Of a stretch of 64,000 nt of DNA, positions 36,105-45,195 are shown in pieces (the stretch's first letter is position 1; every line of letters begins with the position of its first letter). This stretch comes from G963676655 sp963676655. GTDB lineage: Bacteria; Verrucomicrobiota; Lentisphaeria; Victivallales; Victivallaceae. The stretch spans positions 3,472,001-3,536,000 of the forward strand of contig CAXXKX010000003.1 in the NCBI GenBank assembly GCA_963676655.2, given 5' to 3'. The translations under genes and the position numbers were made by a program. The notes under the pieces were generated by a model. That model saw only the letters and a program-made list of their open reading frames with translations. It made no database searches and was not told the DNA's origin.

Positions 36105-36791
36105 ATGAAAACAGCAGAAAAGTTACTTGTAAACCAGTTGAAAACAAAATATATTTTTACACTTATAGAATTGCTTGTGGTAATAGCAATAATTGCAATC
36201 CTCGCGTCCATGTTGCTGCCGGCGTTGAATAAAGCGCGGATGAAAGCCAGAGCGATTGCTTGTTTGAATAATGAAAAACAAATCGGACTGGCGTTCAATA
36301 TGTATCTCTCTGACAATAATGAATTTTACCCGCACTACGCCAGAAGCGGAAAGTATTATCCGCAATTCCTGACGGATGGAAAATACGTGCCGGATAAGGT
36401 TTTCATGTGCTCGGAACTTGAACCGAGGGCCTCGGTTTCGCAGTCAGTTCTATGGGCGACCGGCTATGGATACAATTATAATTACGTGGGGAGTATGATT
36501 GCGATGGCGGGCGATTCCCTGGCGACCAGAAAGCATTCGACAATTAAATACCCGTCTGTGTTATATGTATGTTTGGATTCCCTGGCTAACAGCGGAATTT
36601 ATGGATATTACCGGATTGCTACAGGGTTTTCAACCAATTCTTCGGTTGGTGTGGTTGAACCCCGGCACGGCGGAACCGCAAATGCTATTTACGGCGACGG
36701 TCACGCGAAGGCTGTTGTTACCGGGATTAGCGTGCCGTCTGCTGCAGTCTACGCCGCAATCAGAAGAGATAATTGCTGGGACGGCATTTAA
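36105..36791 (+). CDS. Prepilin-type N-terminal / H-X9-DG pseudopilin (P4)
   Basis: The 228-residue product has a 17-residue basic leader, then FTLIELLVVIAIIAILASML (Ile at -1), and the box RHGGTANAIYGDGH. ATG 36105 has AAAAGGAAAA upstream. It lies 136 nt after the GntR-type regulator and 126 nt before the secreted GH99/GH71-like gene. Its middle differs in sequence from the other pseudopilins, so each copy may be specific for its partner. Confidence 0.85.
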   Translation: MKTAEKLLVNQLKTKYIFTLIELLVVIAIIAILASMLLPALNKARMKARAIACLNNEKQIGLAFNMYLSDNNEFYPHYARSGKYYPQFLTDGKYVPDKVFMCSELEPRASVSQSVLWATGYGYNYNYVGSMIAMAGDSLATRKHSTIKYPSVLYVCLDSLANSGIYGYYRIATGFSTNSSVGVVEPRHGGTANAIYGDGHAKAVVTGISVPSAAVYAAIRRDNCWDGI

Positions 36792-36816
36792 TTTTCGTCT
36801 GAAACCACTATATTAT

Positions 36817-36870
36817 GCGGTCATACATTTTTTCTTTGCTGTAAATGCTTTGATTTAAGCTAATGACCGC
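36817..36870 (+). other. Inverted repeat between pseudopilin P4 and hydrolase gene
   Basis: GCGGTCAT (36817-36824) and ATGACCGC (36863-36870) can pair across a 38-nt loop in the intercistronic mRNA. No T run follows. It may be an mRNA processing or stability element; function is unknown. Confidence 0.35.
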
Positions 36871-36917
36871 GACGAATTTATCCAGCGAAGCTTAATGAGA
36901 AAGGAATAATACCTGAG

Positions 36918-39788
36918 ATGTCCCGATTAAACATTGTTCTAGCACTGGGAGCCTGCATTCTGCTTGAAACGGTAGAAGCTGAACCGGTCAAACAAATAAG
37001 TTTCAAACGAACTGAATTTACCTCTCCTGTAAAAATTGGTAAAAGGCATAAAACGGTCAAGGAAACAATGATCTATTCCCGTATCCAGCCGTACGACCTT
37101 TACAGTAATTATCTGCATCGCTGGATCGACCGCCCGTTGTATTTGAGTCGGATTATGCGTGACGCTCCTGATAAGGCGGTCAAGAGCTTTATAAAAGACA
37201 TTGAACTGGTGAAAAAATATGATATTGACGGTTTTACGATGTTGGGCAATGCATATAAAAACCGTTACAGGAATTATCTGCGGATCGTGGAAAAAGCCAG
37301 GCCGGAAGGGTTCAGTTTTATGCCGGGTCTTGGTTGGGGCGGTTTGCCGTATAAACAGTATCTGGAAAATGCGCGTCTGGGGCTGAGCAGCAAATATTCT
37401 CCGCGGATTAACGGCAAAGTTCCGTTCTTTTCATATCGCGGCACGCCATTGGCGAAAATGGAAAGCATGCGGCAGCGACTCGCGCGCGACGGCTGCAAAA
37501 ACATGCTGCTGTTTGATGACTTTTGTCTGGACTACCTCGACCCGGCAAGCAAGCTGACGTCGATCCAAAAGAAAATGCAGCTGGAGCTTAACGTGGCTGA
37601 CGGCCTGATTATAACCAATTATCATATGCATCGTGATCCGCTTGGGGATTATACTTTAACCAAGAAATTCTACTACGGGGCGGATGATAAATATTACGCG
37701 CCGCTCTTTGAAAAGGTTTACGGGGAAAGCCGGAATCGTGGTAAATTGCTTGGATTCAACGTTCGGCACGGTTATATCGGGCACATGTCCGGGACGAATG
37801 AAGCCGAAATGGGAACGGCGCAATTGCGGCAGGCGATGGATACGGCTCTGCTGTTCAATCCGGATATTATTTCTCTGGTTGAATGGAATGAGGCAAATGA
37901 AAATACCAGTTTTCAACCGACGGTCTACAATTCCAACGCTCTGTTGCGCATAATTCGTTTTTATGCCGCGAAATTGAAACAGCTGCCGCTGAAACCGCTG
38001 CCGGAAGATGACCTTGAATTGCCGAACCTGATAGTTTCCAGTCGCCAGGTTCTGAGTATTGGAGAGAAATACCGCATTGAACTTTTGAATGTTCCGGACA
38101 CTAATGATGCCTCACAATATACGGTTCAGCTCATTTTGAAAGATCAGAATAATCAGGCGATCAAACGTTTTGCTCCTGATACCTTTAAAACCGACAAGCT
38201 GACTGCGATCACCTATTCCGTTCCGACTGAACAGATCGCGGCGGTGGAAGCGGTGATTCTGGAATTGCTGATAACCAATGCGGCTGGAAAAAAGTTTACA
38301 TTTGACACCTTGCAATATACGCGGCTTTCGCCTTCGGTGTGCTGGAACTTCAAGGAAGTCAGACAACCGCTGCGCGACATGCTGTTGCCTGAATCAGTTG
38401 AATTTACGGCTGCCGGGCCGGATAAAAATGGACAATATCGAGTGAAAGGAGCAATTACCGCCAAAGAGCCGCTGGTCTCGGTCGAGGTGCTGGATAATGA
38501 GAATGAAGTATTTGCGGTCGACAAGCAGGATGAATTCAATTTTGACCGCAATAATCTGTTTTCGATAGAGTTTTCAACGAAAAAAAGCGGCCTGAAAAAA
38601 GCAGAGCTTTCGGTCCCGGGGGTGAATGACTTTATTTTCAAGCCGTGGAGTTATCCCTATGCCGGTTTCGGAAAAATGGAGAAACAGGGTGATTCAGTGA
38701 AGGGGAAATTGTTGTTGTTCGGTCATGGCGCTAAAATATTGCTGGCGATCCCCAAAAAAGACAAGAATGCGATTATCAAGTTTGCTATCGACGGGCTGGG
38801 CAAATTCGAGTTTCCGGTAAAGAAAATTCTGGCTCAGGGCAGGGTGGGGCTGGAATTGCCGAATTTTACTTTTGTCAGAGCGGAACTTATGCATAAACTG
38901 GCCGATCATCCGGTAGAACTTGATCGCAAAAGCGTGAATTTTTCAGCTGCAATCAAACCGGAATATCAAAATCAGTGTTTTCAGCTCCGGGCAATTACCC
39001 GCTCCGGAAAAATTTATCGTTCACGACCGGTTTTCCCGGATAAATTGACCGGGAACAAAGAACAACTGAACGTTTTTTCCGCGACTCAAGGCAAGGCTGT
39101 GATCGTAGATGTCCCGACAGCGGAAATAGTCGACATCAATTATGCGTTTACTCCGGAATACGGCGCGCTGCTTTGCGATCCGCGGCAACCTGCGTTTGAC
39201 GCTGCTTTGGGCGGTGGATTCAAATATCTGGACCCCATGCGATATGGCAATCTCCCCGCAAATGTCAAGAAAACTTCGCCGCAGTGGGTTAAGCACGAGA
39301 ATCGCTGGAGCTTGAAGTTTGACGGAACGGGAAACTATCTGGTCTTCCCGATCGAAACCCTGCCGCATGGCAGCTTTACTTTGGAATTTGATTGTAAAAC
39401 AGATTCGCGAAAGAATCAGGCCTTGTTCAGACACAACAGTCTCCGGGGCGGATCGTTGCTGACTTATATTATCGACGGCAAACTGCAGGCGGAATTTGTC
39501 AGTATGGGAAGAAACTATCTTGGAAAATACAATAAGCTTGCCGTTGATATTCCATTCCCGGTCAATCGCCGTGTCAAAGTAAAAATAACCAATGATTTGC
39601 ATAATCTTACTTTCAGTGCTAACGGTAAGAGTAAAACCGTTCCATTTAAATTGCGTGCGTGTAAACCGACGGCGGCGATTTTCGGCGGTTTTTCATCGGT
39701 CGATAAAGATATTCAAGGTAAAAACCTGCATTTCTTTTCCGGTGAGCTGAGTTCGTTCAGGGTCAGGCACAACGCCGGAGAAAAGTGA
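36918..39788 (+). CDS. Secreted GH99/GH71-like protein with C-terminal LamG-type domain
   Basis: The 956-residue protein has a signal peptide (to about residue 21). Residues ~40-360 look like a TIM barrel of the GH71/GH99 type: KYDIDGFTMLGN, MPGLGWGG, LLFDDFCLDY, and SLVEWNEANENTSFQP near residue 318, with two Glu that could be catalytic. Several beta-sandwich domains follow. The last ~170 residues resemble a LamG/concanavalin-like domain (SLKFDGTGNYLVFP, GSFTLEFDCKT). It probably cleaves an extracellular polysaccharide. I am confident it is secreted and glycan-active; the family is a pattern guess. The GH20-like gene starts 17 nt later. Confidence 0.65.
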   Translation: MSRLNIVLALGACILLETVEAEPVKQISFKRTEFTSPVKIGKRHKTVKETMIYSRIQPYDLYSNYLHRWIDRPLYLSRIMRDAPDKAVKSFIKDIELVKKYDIDGFTMLGNAYKNRYRNYLRIVEKARPEGFSFMPGLGWGGLPYKQYLENARLGLSSKYSPRINGKVPFFSYRGTPLAKMESMRQRLARDGCKNMLLFDDFCLDYLDPASKLTSIQKKMQLELNVADGLIITNYHMHRDPLGDYTLTKKFYYGADDKYYAPLFEKVYGESRNRGKLLGFNVRHGYIGHMSGTNEAEMGTAQLRQAMDTALLFNPDIISLVEWNEANENTSFQPTVYNSNALLRIIRFYAAKLKQLPLKPLPEDDLELPNLIVSSRQVLSIGEKYRIELLNVPDTNDASQYTVQLILKDQNNQAIKRFAPDTFKTDKLTAITYSVPTEQIAAVEAVILELLITNAAGKKFTFDTLQYTRLSPSVCWNFKEVRQPLRDMLLPESVEFTAAGPDKNGQYRVKGAITAKEPLVSVEVLDNENEVFAVDKQDEFNFDRNNLFSIEFSTKKSGLKKAELSVPGVNDFIFKPWSYPYAGFGKMEKQGDSVKGKLLLFGHGAKILLAIPKKDKNAIIKFAIDGLGKFEFPVKKILAQGRVGLELPNFTFVRAELMHKLADHPVELDRKSVNFSAAIKPEYQNQCFQLRAITRSGKIYRSRPVFPDKLTGNKEQLNVFSATQGKAVIVDVPTAEIVDINYAFTPEYGALLCDPRQPAFDAALGGGFKYLDPMRYGNLPANVKKTSPQWVKHENRWSLKFDGTGNYLVFPIETLPHGSFTLEFDCKTDSRKNQALFRHNSLRGGSLLTYIIDGKLQAEFVSMGRNYLGKYNKLAVDIPFPVNRRVKVKITNDLHNLTFSANGKSKTVPFKLRACKPTAAIFGGFSSVDKDIQGKNLHFFSGELSSFRVRHNAGEK

Positions 39789-39805
39789 GTAATACAGGAT
39801 AGACA

Positions 39806-41131
39806 ATGAATCATAACTTCATACATCTGGATTTTAAAGGCGTGGTTCCGGCAGTCGACAGGCTGATTGAGTACCTGGATTATTTCAAAGCGATAGGTTT
39901 CGACGGGATGATTTTCGAAATCGACTGCAGGTATCAATGGCGGACGTGGCCGGATGCCGCTATTCCGTTGTTGACAAAAGACGATATCAAAAATCTCGTT
40001 GAGCATTGCGAAAAACTGGGAATGCGCGCAATTCCGCTGGTGCAGATTCAAGGTCATCTTGAATGGATATTGAAACATGATCATTTTGCGCATTTGCGGG
40101 AGAATGATTTTTTAAATGAACTTTGTCCATCTCTTCCTGAAAGCGGAAAACGGGTCCGGGAGTGGATTGACGAAGCACTAGAACTGTTTCCCGGAACGGA
40201 ATACATTCATCTCGGCGGAGATGAAACCTGGAATTACGCTTCATGTCCTGCATGCACTGAATATGCGGCTAAATCAAAACATGGCAAGTTCGGGGTCTAT
40301 ATCGATCACGTTGCCGCCTGTTGCCGCTATGCCCTTGGACGCGGAGTGCGACCGCTTATCTGGGCGGATATGTTCTGGCGGGAAAAGAGTTTTGATTTAG
40401 TAAAAGAACTGCCGGAAGGAACGATTCTGATCGACTGGCAGTATACCGGCAAAGCTCCTTTTGACACGACGTTCGAACTGATGAAAACCGGATATGAAGT
40501 ATGGGGCGCGTCCGCTATTTCCTGCGGCTGGTATGAAAGCCGCCACAGCGCCCAGCGTGAACCCGGTCCCAGGTTTGAAAATATTTTGAGTTGGTATGAT
40601 TGGGGGCGGGAAAATGATGTCCCGATAATTCACACCACGTGGGGCCGGCCGGGAAATCTCTGGAACTTGTACCCGCCATGGACCGGTCAACTGCCGTTTT
40701 TTATTGCGGCGGGAAATCCAGATCGTTGGCAGCAGCATCCCTGGCGTGAATTCTTTACGGGCCTGAACGATATTATGTTCCGGAGCTGGCCGCATGAACT
40801 GGAACAGGCGATTAAAGATATTGAATCGTTGCCGGCTGCGGATAATTGGGAGCGGGAATGTCTGCAATGGTGGATTCTGGCTTTGCGATATCAAGTCATG
40901 TTCAAGGAATACCTCTTCTGCACTGTTGATCGCAGATGCGTATTGGAAACTGAAAAATTTGTCGGTGGCAATCCGCATGTTTTCAATAAAAACTTCGAAA
41001 CGCCTTTGACTGAGTTTCCCGGTAAGCTGGCCGAATGGGAACGTGAGTTGCGGGAGTTTTGGGATCGGAACCAATTGAGCGACCGGGAGGAATTTATCGC
41101 GGAAAAAACAGCGGTATTTCAATTTGACTGA
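39806..41131 (+). CDS. GH20-like beta-N-acetylhexosaminidase family protein
   Basis: The 441-residue protein is a TIM-barrel enzyme with IHLGGDETW (~residues 133-141), the H-X-G-G-D-E signature of GH20 whose Asp-Glu pair is catalytic. GMRAIPLVQIQGHLEWIL is a preceding barrel strand. It lacks the usual GH20 N-terminal domain and a signal peptide, so it probably acts in the cytoplasm on imported oligosaccharides. It is cotranscribed with the upstream secreted protein (17-nt gap), suggesting an amino-sugar-containing substrate. It resembles the short GH20-like proteins of unproven activity. Confidence 0.8.
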   Translation: MNHNFIHLDFKGVVPAVDRLIEYLDYFKAIGFDGMIFEIDCRYQWRTWPDAAIPLLTKDDIKNLVEHCEKLGMRAIPLVQIQGHLEWILKHDHFAHLRENDFLNELCPSLPESGKRVREWIDEALELFPGTEYIHLGGDETWNYASCPACTEYAAKSKHGKFGVYIDHVAACCRYALGRGVRPLIWADMFWREKSFDLVKELPEGTILIDWQYTGKAPFDTTFELMKTGYEVWGASAISCGWYESRHSAQREPGPRFENILSWYDWGRENDVPIIHTTWGRPGNLWNLYPPWTGQLPFFIAAGNPDRWQQHPWREFFTGLNDIMFRSWPHELEQAIKDIESLPAADNWERECLQWWILALRYQVMFKEYLFCTVDRRCVLETEKFVGGNPHVFNKNFETPLTEFPGKLAEWERELREFWDRNQLSDREEFIAEKTAVFQFD

Positions 41132-41208
41132 ATTACCTTGTGTGACTGGAGCATATTTTCTTTAATAACAAATATCGGTTGATTCTTTCAAGCCAATCAT
41201 TGTAATTG

Positions 41209-41231
41209 CTTTTTCAACAATGTTGAAAAAG
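41209..41231. promoter_or_regulatory. Palindromic operator box 1, TTTCA-N7-TGAAA
   Basis: CTTTTTCAAC-AAT-GTTGAAAAAG is a perfect 10-3-10 inverted repeat in the 269-nt gap before pseudopilin P5. Two related boxes lie near the promoter (41336-41352, 41355-41376). The symmetry resembles boxes of IclR-family regulators such as KdgR, and an IclR gene is in the same cluster. Confidence 0.6.
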
Positions 41232-41307
41232 ACATAAATATCTCACACTTCATCCCTTCCGAATTATTCCGAAAATGGAATAATTCGATTTTTTTTATAA
41301 CAGGGGA

Positions 41308-41376
41308 TTGACAAATCACTGCCTGTAATGTATTGTTTCAGTAAAGTTGAAAATGTTTTTCAACAATGCTGAAAAG
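41308..41376 (+). promoter_or_regulatory. Promoter of the P5 cluster with two overlapping operator boxes
   Basis: TTGACA (41308-41313), 17 nt, TATTGT (41331-41336). Box 2, TTTCA-N7-TGAAA at 41336-41352, starts at the last base of the -10 and covers the expected transcription start. Box 3 (TTTTTCAACAATGCTGAAAAG, 41356-41376) is downstream with one mismatch to perfect symmetry. Repression by occlusion is the simple reading. Confidence 0.6.
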
Positions 41377-41400
41377 ATAAAATAAAGAAAAGGAAGAAAA

Positions 41401-42015
41401 GTGATTATCAGTAAGTTGTATCCGGAATCAATTCGACACCGATCAAGATTCACATTAATTGAATTGCTCGTTGTGATCGCAATTATTGCGATCCTGGCGT
41501 CAATGCTGCTGCCGGCGTTAAATCAGGCCCGGGAAAAAGGATTGCAGATCAGTTGCGCCAACCAGCTAAAGCAACTTGGACTGGCTTTCAAGTTTTACTG
41601 CGACGATCAGAATGCAACCTTTGTCTATGCCCCGTCCAATTGGAACACCGTCATGTTGAACAATAATTATTTAAGCAAGCCGGAATTGGCGAAATGTCCC
41701 AAAGGCCAGAGAACTCCGACACCTGAAGGTTATTCCGCGACTTATTCGCACAATGGCGACCTTTATTTCTGGGGGTACTATCGGGGCAGGGCTGATAAGA
41801 TTCGCAATATTTCGCGAATCGGCGTCTTTGTCGACGCGGTCGGGCATTGGCGCGGCATAGGCAACAACTATGTCGGTTATCCCAAGACAATCGGAGAGAT
41901 TTTTCCGTGGCATGCTAATAACTGCAATATTCTATTTTATGACGGTCATGTACAGTCTTTGAATGAGAATCAGGCCGAGGACATGAATTACTGGAATTAC
42001 AACAGATGGAAATGA
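41401..42015 (+). CDS. Prepilin-type N-terminal / H-X9-DG pseudopilin (P5)
   Basis: The 204-residue product starts at GTG 41401 behind AAGGAAG. A basic leader ending HRSR precedes FTLIELLVVIAIIAILASML, with Arg at -1. HANNCNILFYDGH is the H-X9-DG box. It opens the cluster that continues with a secreted GH42-like protein (its start is 14 nt downstream), an IclR regulator and an alpha/alpha-barrel protein. Three palindromic boxes upstream point to tight control. Confidence 0.85.
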   Translation: MIISKLYPESIRHRSRFTLIELLVVIAIIAILASMLLPALNQAREKGLQISCANQLKQLGLAFKFYCDDQNATFVYAPSNWNTVMLNNNYLSKPELAKCPKGQRTPTPEGYSATYSHNGDLYFWGYYRGRADKIRNISRIGVFVDAVGHWRGIGNNYVGYPKTIGEIFPWHANNCNILFYDGHVQSLNENQAEDMNYWNYNRWK

Positions 42016-42029
42016 GCAGAGGATTGTCA

Positions 42030-44354
42030 ATGTTTTTCAAAGCTGAAACCCGGTTAAGTATTGTTGTGTTATGCCTGATCGTTTTCTCTCAGGCCTATGG
42101 TCAAGCGGTTTGTTTCGGACGAGTTTCCGATACCGGACAATGCAAGTCATGGCGCTATATGGATGCGGATTATTTCGGTCGGCCAAGGGTTGAAAAAACG
42201 ACCATGAGTGACGGCAAAAACGGCTATGCCGCGGTATTGCGTCCGGCAATGAAAAAAGCCCGTTTCATGATGCTGACGAGTTATTTTGGCAAGGCGCCGG
42301 TAATCGGTGACAATATCGGTTTGAAAGTTACGTACCGGCTTCCCGATAAATTCGAAGACATTTCTCTTTATGCCAGAATATCCACGAATGAAGCAGGCGG
42401 GAAACTTGGGAAACTGTCGGAACGCAAAATTCCCCTGTCAGGCCGGAAACTTGATAACGACTGGCGCGAGGCGGTTATCCCGACAACCGCGTTCGGTTGT
42501 AAAGCAGGAGCGGAAATTCTGCGGGTTCATATTGTCCCGGATGCGGTAAACGCCGGTGACGGCAAAGTCTATGTCAGTGAAATCAGTATAATCGACTCGC
42601 CGGAAGTGGCGAAGATTCATATGGCGTCAAGCAAACCGGTCGATACAGCTTCCGTTCCGGTTAAGCGCAAACGCTATTGCTCGATTTTTCCGAAACCGTT
42701 CTGGTATACCGATAAAAATACTTTTTATGCGCCGCAGGTCTATAAAGAACTGCATCGGGACGGTTTTAATGTCATCGGCGTACCGGGAACCTCGATGTAT
42801 TCTTTGCCGAAAGACCTGGCGGCCAGAGTGAAGCGTTTTGTCAATACCGGCCGGGAGATTGCCAAATATCCGGGCATGCAGGCGTATCCGAAAATGACAA
42901 TGTGCTGGAAGTTTCCGCAAGGCGGGGAGCATTACGACCGTATGGTCTGGTTCAACGGTTATCAGCAGCAACTGGTCTGTCCGGCGGATGAGCGTTATTG
43001 GAACGAACGGGTCATCCCGTACTGTACCGCCTATGCGCAGGTCTCGTTGCAAGTTCCGGTATTCGCGATCATGCTGGACTGGGAAATTTACCCGGTCGGG
43101 AAAAAATTTAGGGGAATATACGGGGCATGCTACTGTGATTCCTGCTGGCGGCGTTTTTTGCGGGAAGCCGGGCTCAAAGGTCCGACTCCTCCTTTAGATA
43201 AACGTAACCAGTGGTTAATGGACCACGACTTGCGGTTCAAATACAGTAAAATATTCTATCAGCACCTCAGTAGACTCGGAGACCGGCTGCGGAAAGCGAC
43301 CGATAAAATCAATCCGCGTTTGTCCTACTGGTTTATCCCCAATGTCGGTGATACTTTCACCACGACTCTGGCCCGGTCGCTGGCGACCCCGGTTGCGCCG
43401 ATTGTGGTTTCCGATGAAGGCACCTACGGTAAACCTTCACTGGCGTTGTCTGACGCTGAAGGAATCAAGGCCAATGTGGCGCTGGTTAAGAATGACTTGG
43501 AATATTTGCGGAAAACCAAGATTCCGTTTCTTTATCTGGCCGCGATCATGGGCGATCAGCGTCCGGGGTATCACGGTCAACAGGCGCTTGCGATGGCGGA
43601 ACTTTGCGACGGGATATGGCTTTGGGAACTTGCCAAGGTTGAACATTACAAATATGGTCGGGATAAGCTGATGAATATCCTCCGTGACGCAAACCGGGAA
43701 ATCAAACAGGGAACTTTCAAGCCGGTCACAAGCTGGCGGCAGACGTCCGGCGATGTTGCAATTGATATTCCGTCCGGAAAATACGGCATCGGATTGTCCG
43801 GTATTAACGCCCGGGAATTCGTCTGGCCGCATAACTCCTGTGTCATGGATCTGTCAGAGATATCACCGGGAGTCTTGAAAAAATTCCGTTTGGTCATCCT
43901 GCAGAATTTCAATGCCGAGCTAGCCGCGGATTCCCCGACGGTAAAGGCACTGCGGCAATTTGTCCGTGACGGCGGCCGTCTGCTGCTGACTCACGATACC
44001 GGTTTTTTCATGAGCAGTCCTTTCCCGGAGATTGTCCGAGGGGCGCTGGTTCCGCCGGAAAAGGGGGATATTCGCCATATTCTTGACGTTAAAATGCAAA
44101 TAGCGAAAAAATGTCCTGAAGTACCGGCTTTTGCCGGCAAGACTTTTGACGCTAGTTTTAACGACCATACGGTCTTTAAACCGGGAGACAAGGGCAGGGT
44201 ACTGGTCTCTGACCGCTATAATTATCCGGTTGTCGTTGCCGGCAATTACGGCAAAGGCAAAGTAATTTTTTCCGGCAGTTATTATAAAAAAATGAAAAAA
44301 GATGAAATTGAAACAAAATTCATTCAATCCTTGATTGAATGGCTTTGGAAGTGA
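42030..44354 (+). CDS. Secreted GH42-like protein with C-terminal glutamine amidotransferase-like domain
   Basis: The ~774-residue protein starts best at ATG 42030, 6 nt after AGAGGA, giving a clean signal peptide (to YGQA, ~residue 23). Earlier in-frame ATGs at 42006 and 42012 overlap the P5 stop. Residues ~25-195 form a beta-sandwich. The central barrel contains FAIMLDWEIYPV (~347), YCDSCWRRFLREAG (~366) and VVSDEGTYGK (~459), patterns seen in GH42-like enzymes. The last ~150 residues resemble the class I amidotransferase-like domain of beta-galactosidases (KALRQFVRDGGRLLLTHDTG, YGKGKVIFSGSYY). Substrate is unknown. Confidence 0.68.
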   Translation: MFFKAETRLSIVVLCLIVFSQAYGQAVCFGRVSDTGQCKSWRYMDADYFGRPRVEKTTMSDGKNGYAAVLRPAMKKARFMMLTSYFGKAPVIGDNIGLKVTYRLPDKFEDISLYARISTNEAGGKLGKLSERKIPLSGRKLDNDWREAVIPTTAFGCKAGAEILRVHIVPDAVNAGDGKVYVSEISIIDSPEVAKIHMASSKPVDTASVPVKRKRYCSIFPKPFWYTDKNTFYAPQVYKELHRDGFNVIGVPGTSMYSLPKDLAARVKRFVNTGREIAKYPGMQAYPKMTMCWKFPQGGEHYDRMVWFNGYQQQLVCPADERYWNERVIPYCTAYAQVSLQVPVFAIMLDWEIYPVGKKFRGIYGACYCDSCWRRFLREAGLKGPTPPLDKRNQWLMDHDLRFKYSKIFYQHLSRLGDRLRKATDKINPRLSYWFIPNVGDTFTTTLARSLATPVAPIVVSDEGTYGKPSLALSDAEGIKANVALVKNDLEYLRKTKIPFLYLAAIMGDQRPGYHGQQALAMAELCDGIWLWELAKVEHYKYGRDKLMNILRDANREIKQGTFKPVTSWRQTSGDVAIDIPSGKYGIGLSGINAREFVWPHNSCVMDLSEISPGVLKKFRLVILQNFNAELAADSPTVKALRQFVRDGGRLLLTHDTGFFMSSPFPEIVRGALVPPEKGDIRHILDVKMQIAKKCPEVPAFAGKTFDASFNDHTVFKPGDKGRVLVSDRYNYPVVVAGNYGKGKVIFSGSYYKKMKKDEIETKFIQSLIEWLWK

Positions 44355-44442
44355 CACTATTATATTAATCGCGGTCACCAAACTCGAATCGATGTCTATA
44401 AAACAATAAAAAATATGCATGACCGCATATCGGGAGTAAAAC

Positions 44443-45177
44443 GTGGTTCAATCAGTAGAAAGAGCGTTTCATATTTTGGAACATATCGCCGATCGTTCCG
44501 AGACAGGAGAGGTTTGCAGCGTAAGTTCAATATCCAATGCCCTGGATCTAAAAATTCCGACGGTACACAATCTGTTGAAAACCTTGATAAAACTTGGTTA
44601 CGTGGAACAGGATGCCGCCAACAAATATCATCTCGGTGGTAATGCGCTGCGGTTCGGCGCCGCCACCGATTCGCAACTGGTTGATGCCGCCCGCGGAAAG
44701 ATCGAATCTCTGGTCAAACAAATCAATGAAACGGTTATCCTGATTATTTTTCATGGGGATAAACGGCACACTCTGCTGATTCAGGAATGTTCAAGAGAAC
44801 TCCGGGTGCGCCCGGATTCAGGCGCTAACGACAATTTTTGTCAAACCGCAACCGGCTTATCGATCATGTCCGGATTCAGTGAGCAGCAGCTTACCAGTTT
44901 TATCAGGCGAATCCACCGTCCTGAAGGATTGTGCCCGTTTGAATCCGAAGAAGAACTCCTGGCCCGGCTGGCCGCGATCCGGGAGTGCGGTTATGCTGAA
45001 ATCGTCAAGGAAGAATACACGGTGGTCGGTGTTCCGCTGATCAGCCCGGAACTGGGGCTTTACGCTTCGCTGGGATCATTCGTCCCATCCGTCAGGTATA
45101 CGCCCGAAACCACCAGGGCTATTATCAGTCAGCTACAGCAGACCGCTGATTCCATTCTGGTCCAATTGCAATACTAA
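44443..45177 (+). CDS. IclR-family transcriptional regulator
   Basis: The 244-residue product has an N-terminal winged helix (VERAFHILEHIADR, SSISNALDLKIPTVHNLLKTLIKLGYV) and a C-terminal IclR effector domain ending ETTRAIISQLQQTADSI. The start is GTG 44443 behind GGGAG. IclR proteins respond to small organic acids or sugars. It lies inside the P5 cluster, and the TTTCA-N7-TGAAA boxes before P5 are its most likely targets, though this is inference. It is 88 nt after the GH42-like gene and 18 nt before the next. Confidence 0.88.
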   Translation: MVQSVERAFHILEHIADRSETGEVCSVSSISNALDLKIPTVHNLLKTLIKLGYVEQDAANKYHLGGNALRFGAATDSQLVDAARGKIESLVKQINETVILIIFHGDKRHTLLIQECSRELRVRPDSGANDNFCQTATGLSIMSGFSEQQLTSFIRRIHRPEGLCPFESEEELLARLAAIRECGYAEIVKEEYTVVGVPLISPELGLYASLGSFVPSVRYTPETTRAIISQLQQTADSILVQLQY

Positions 45178-45195
45178 CCAGGCTCTTGACAAATC

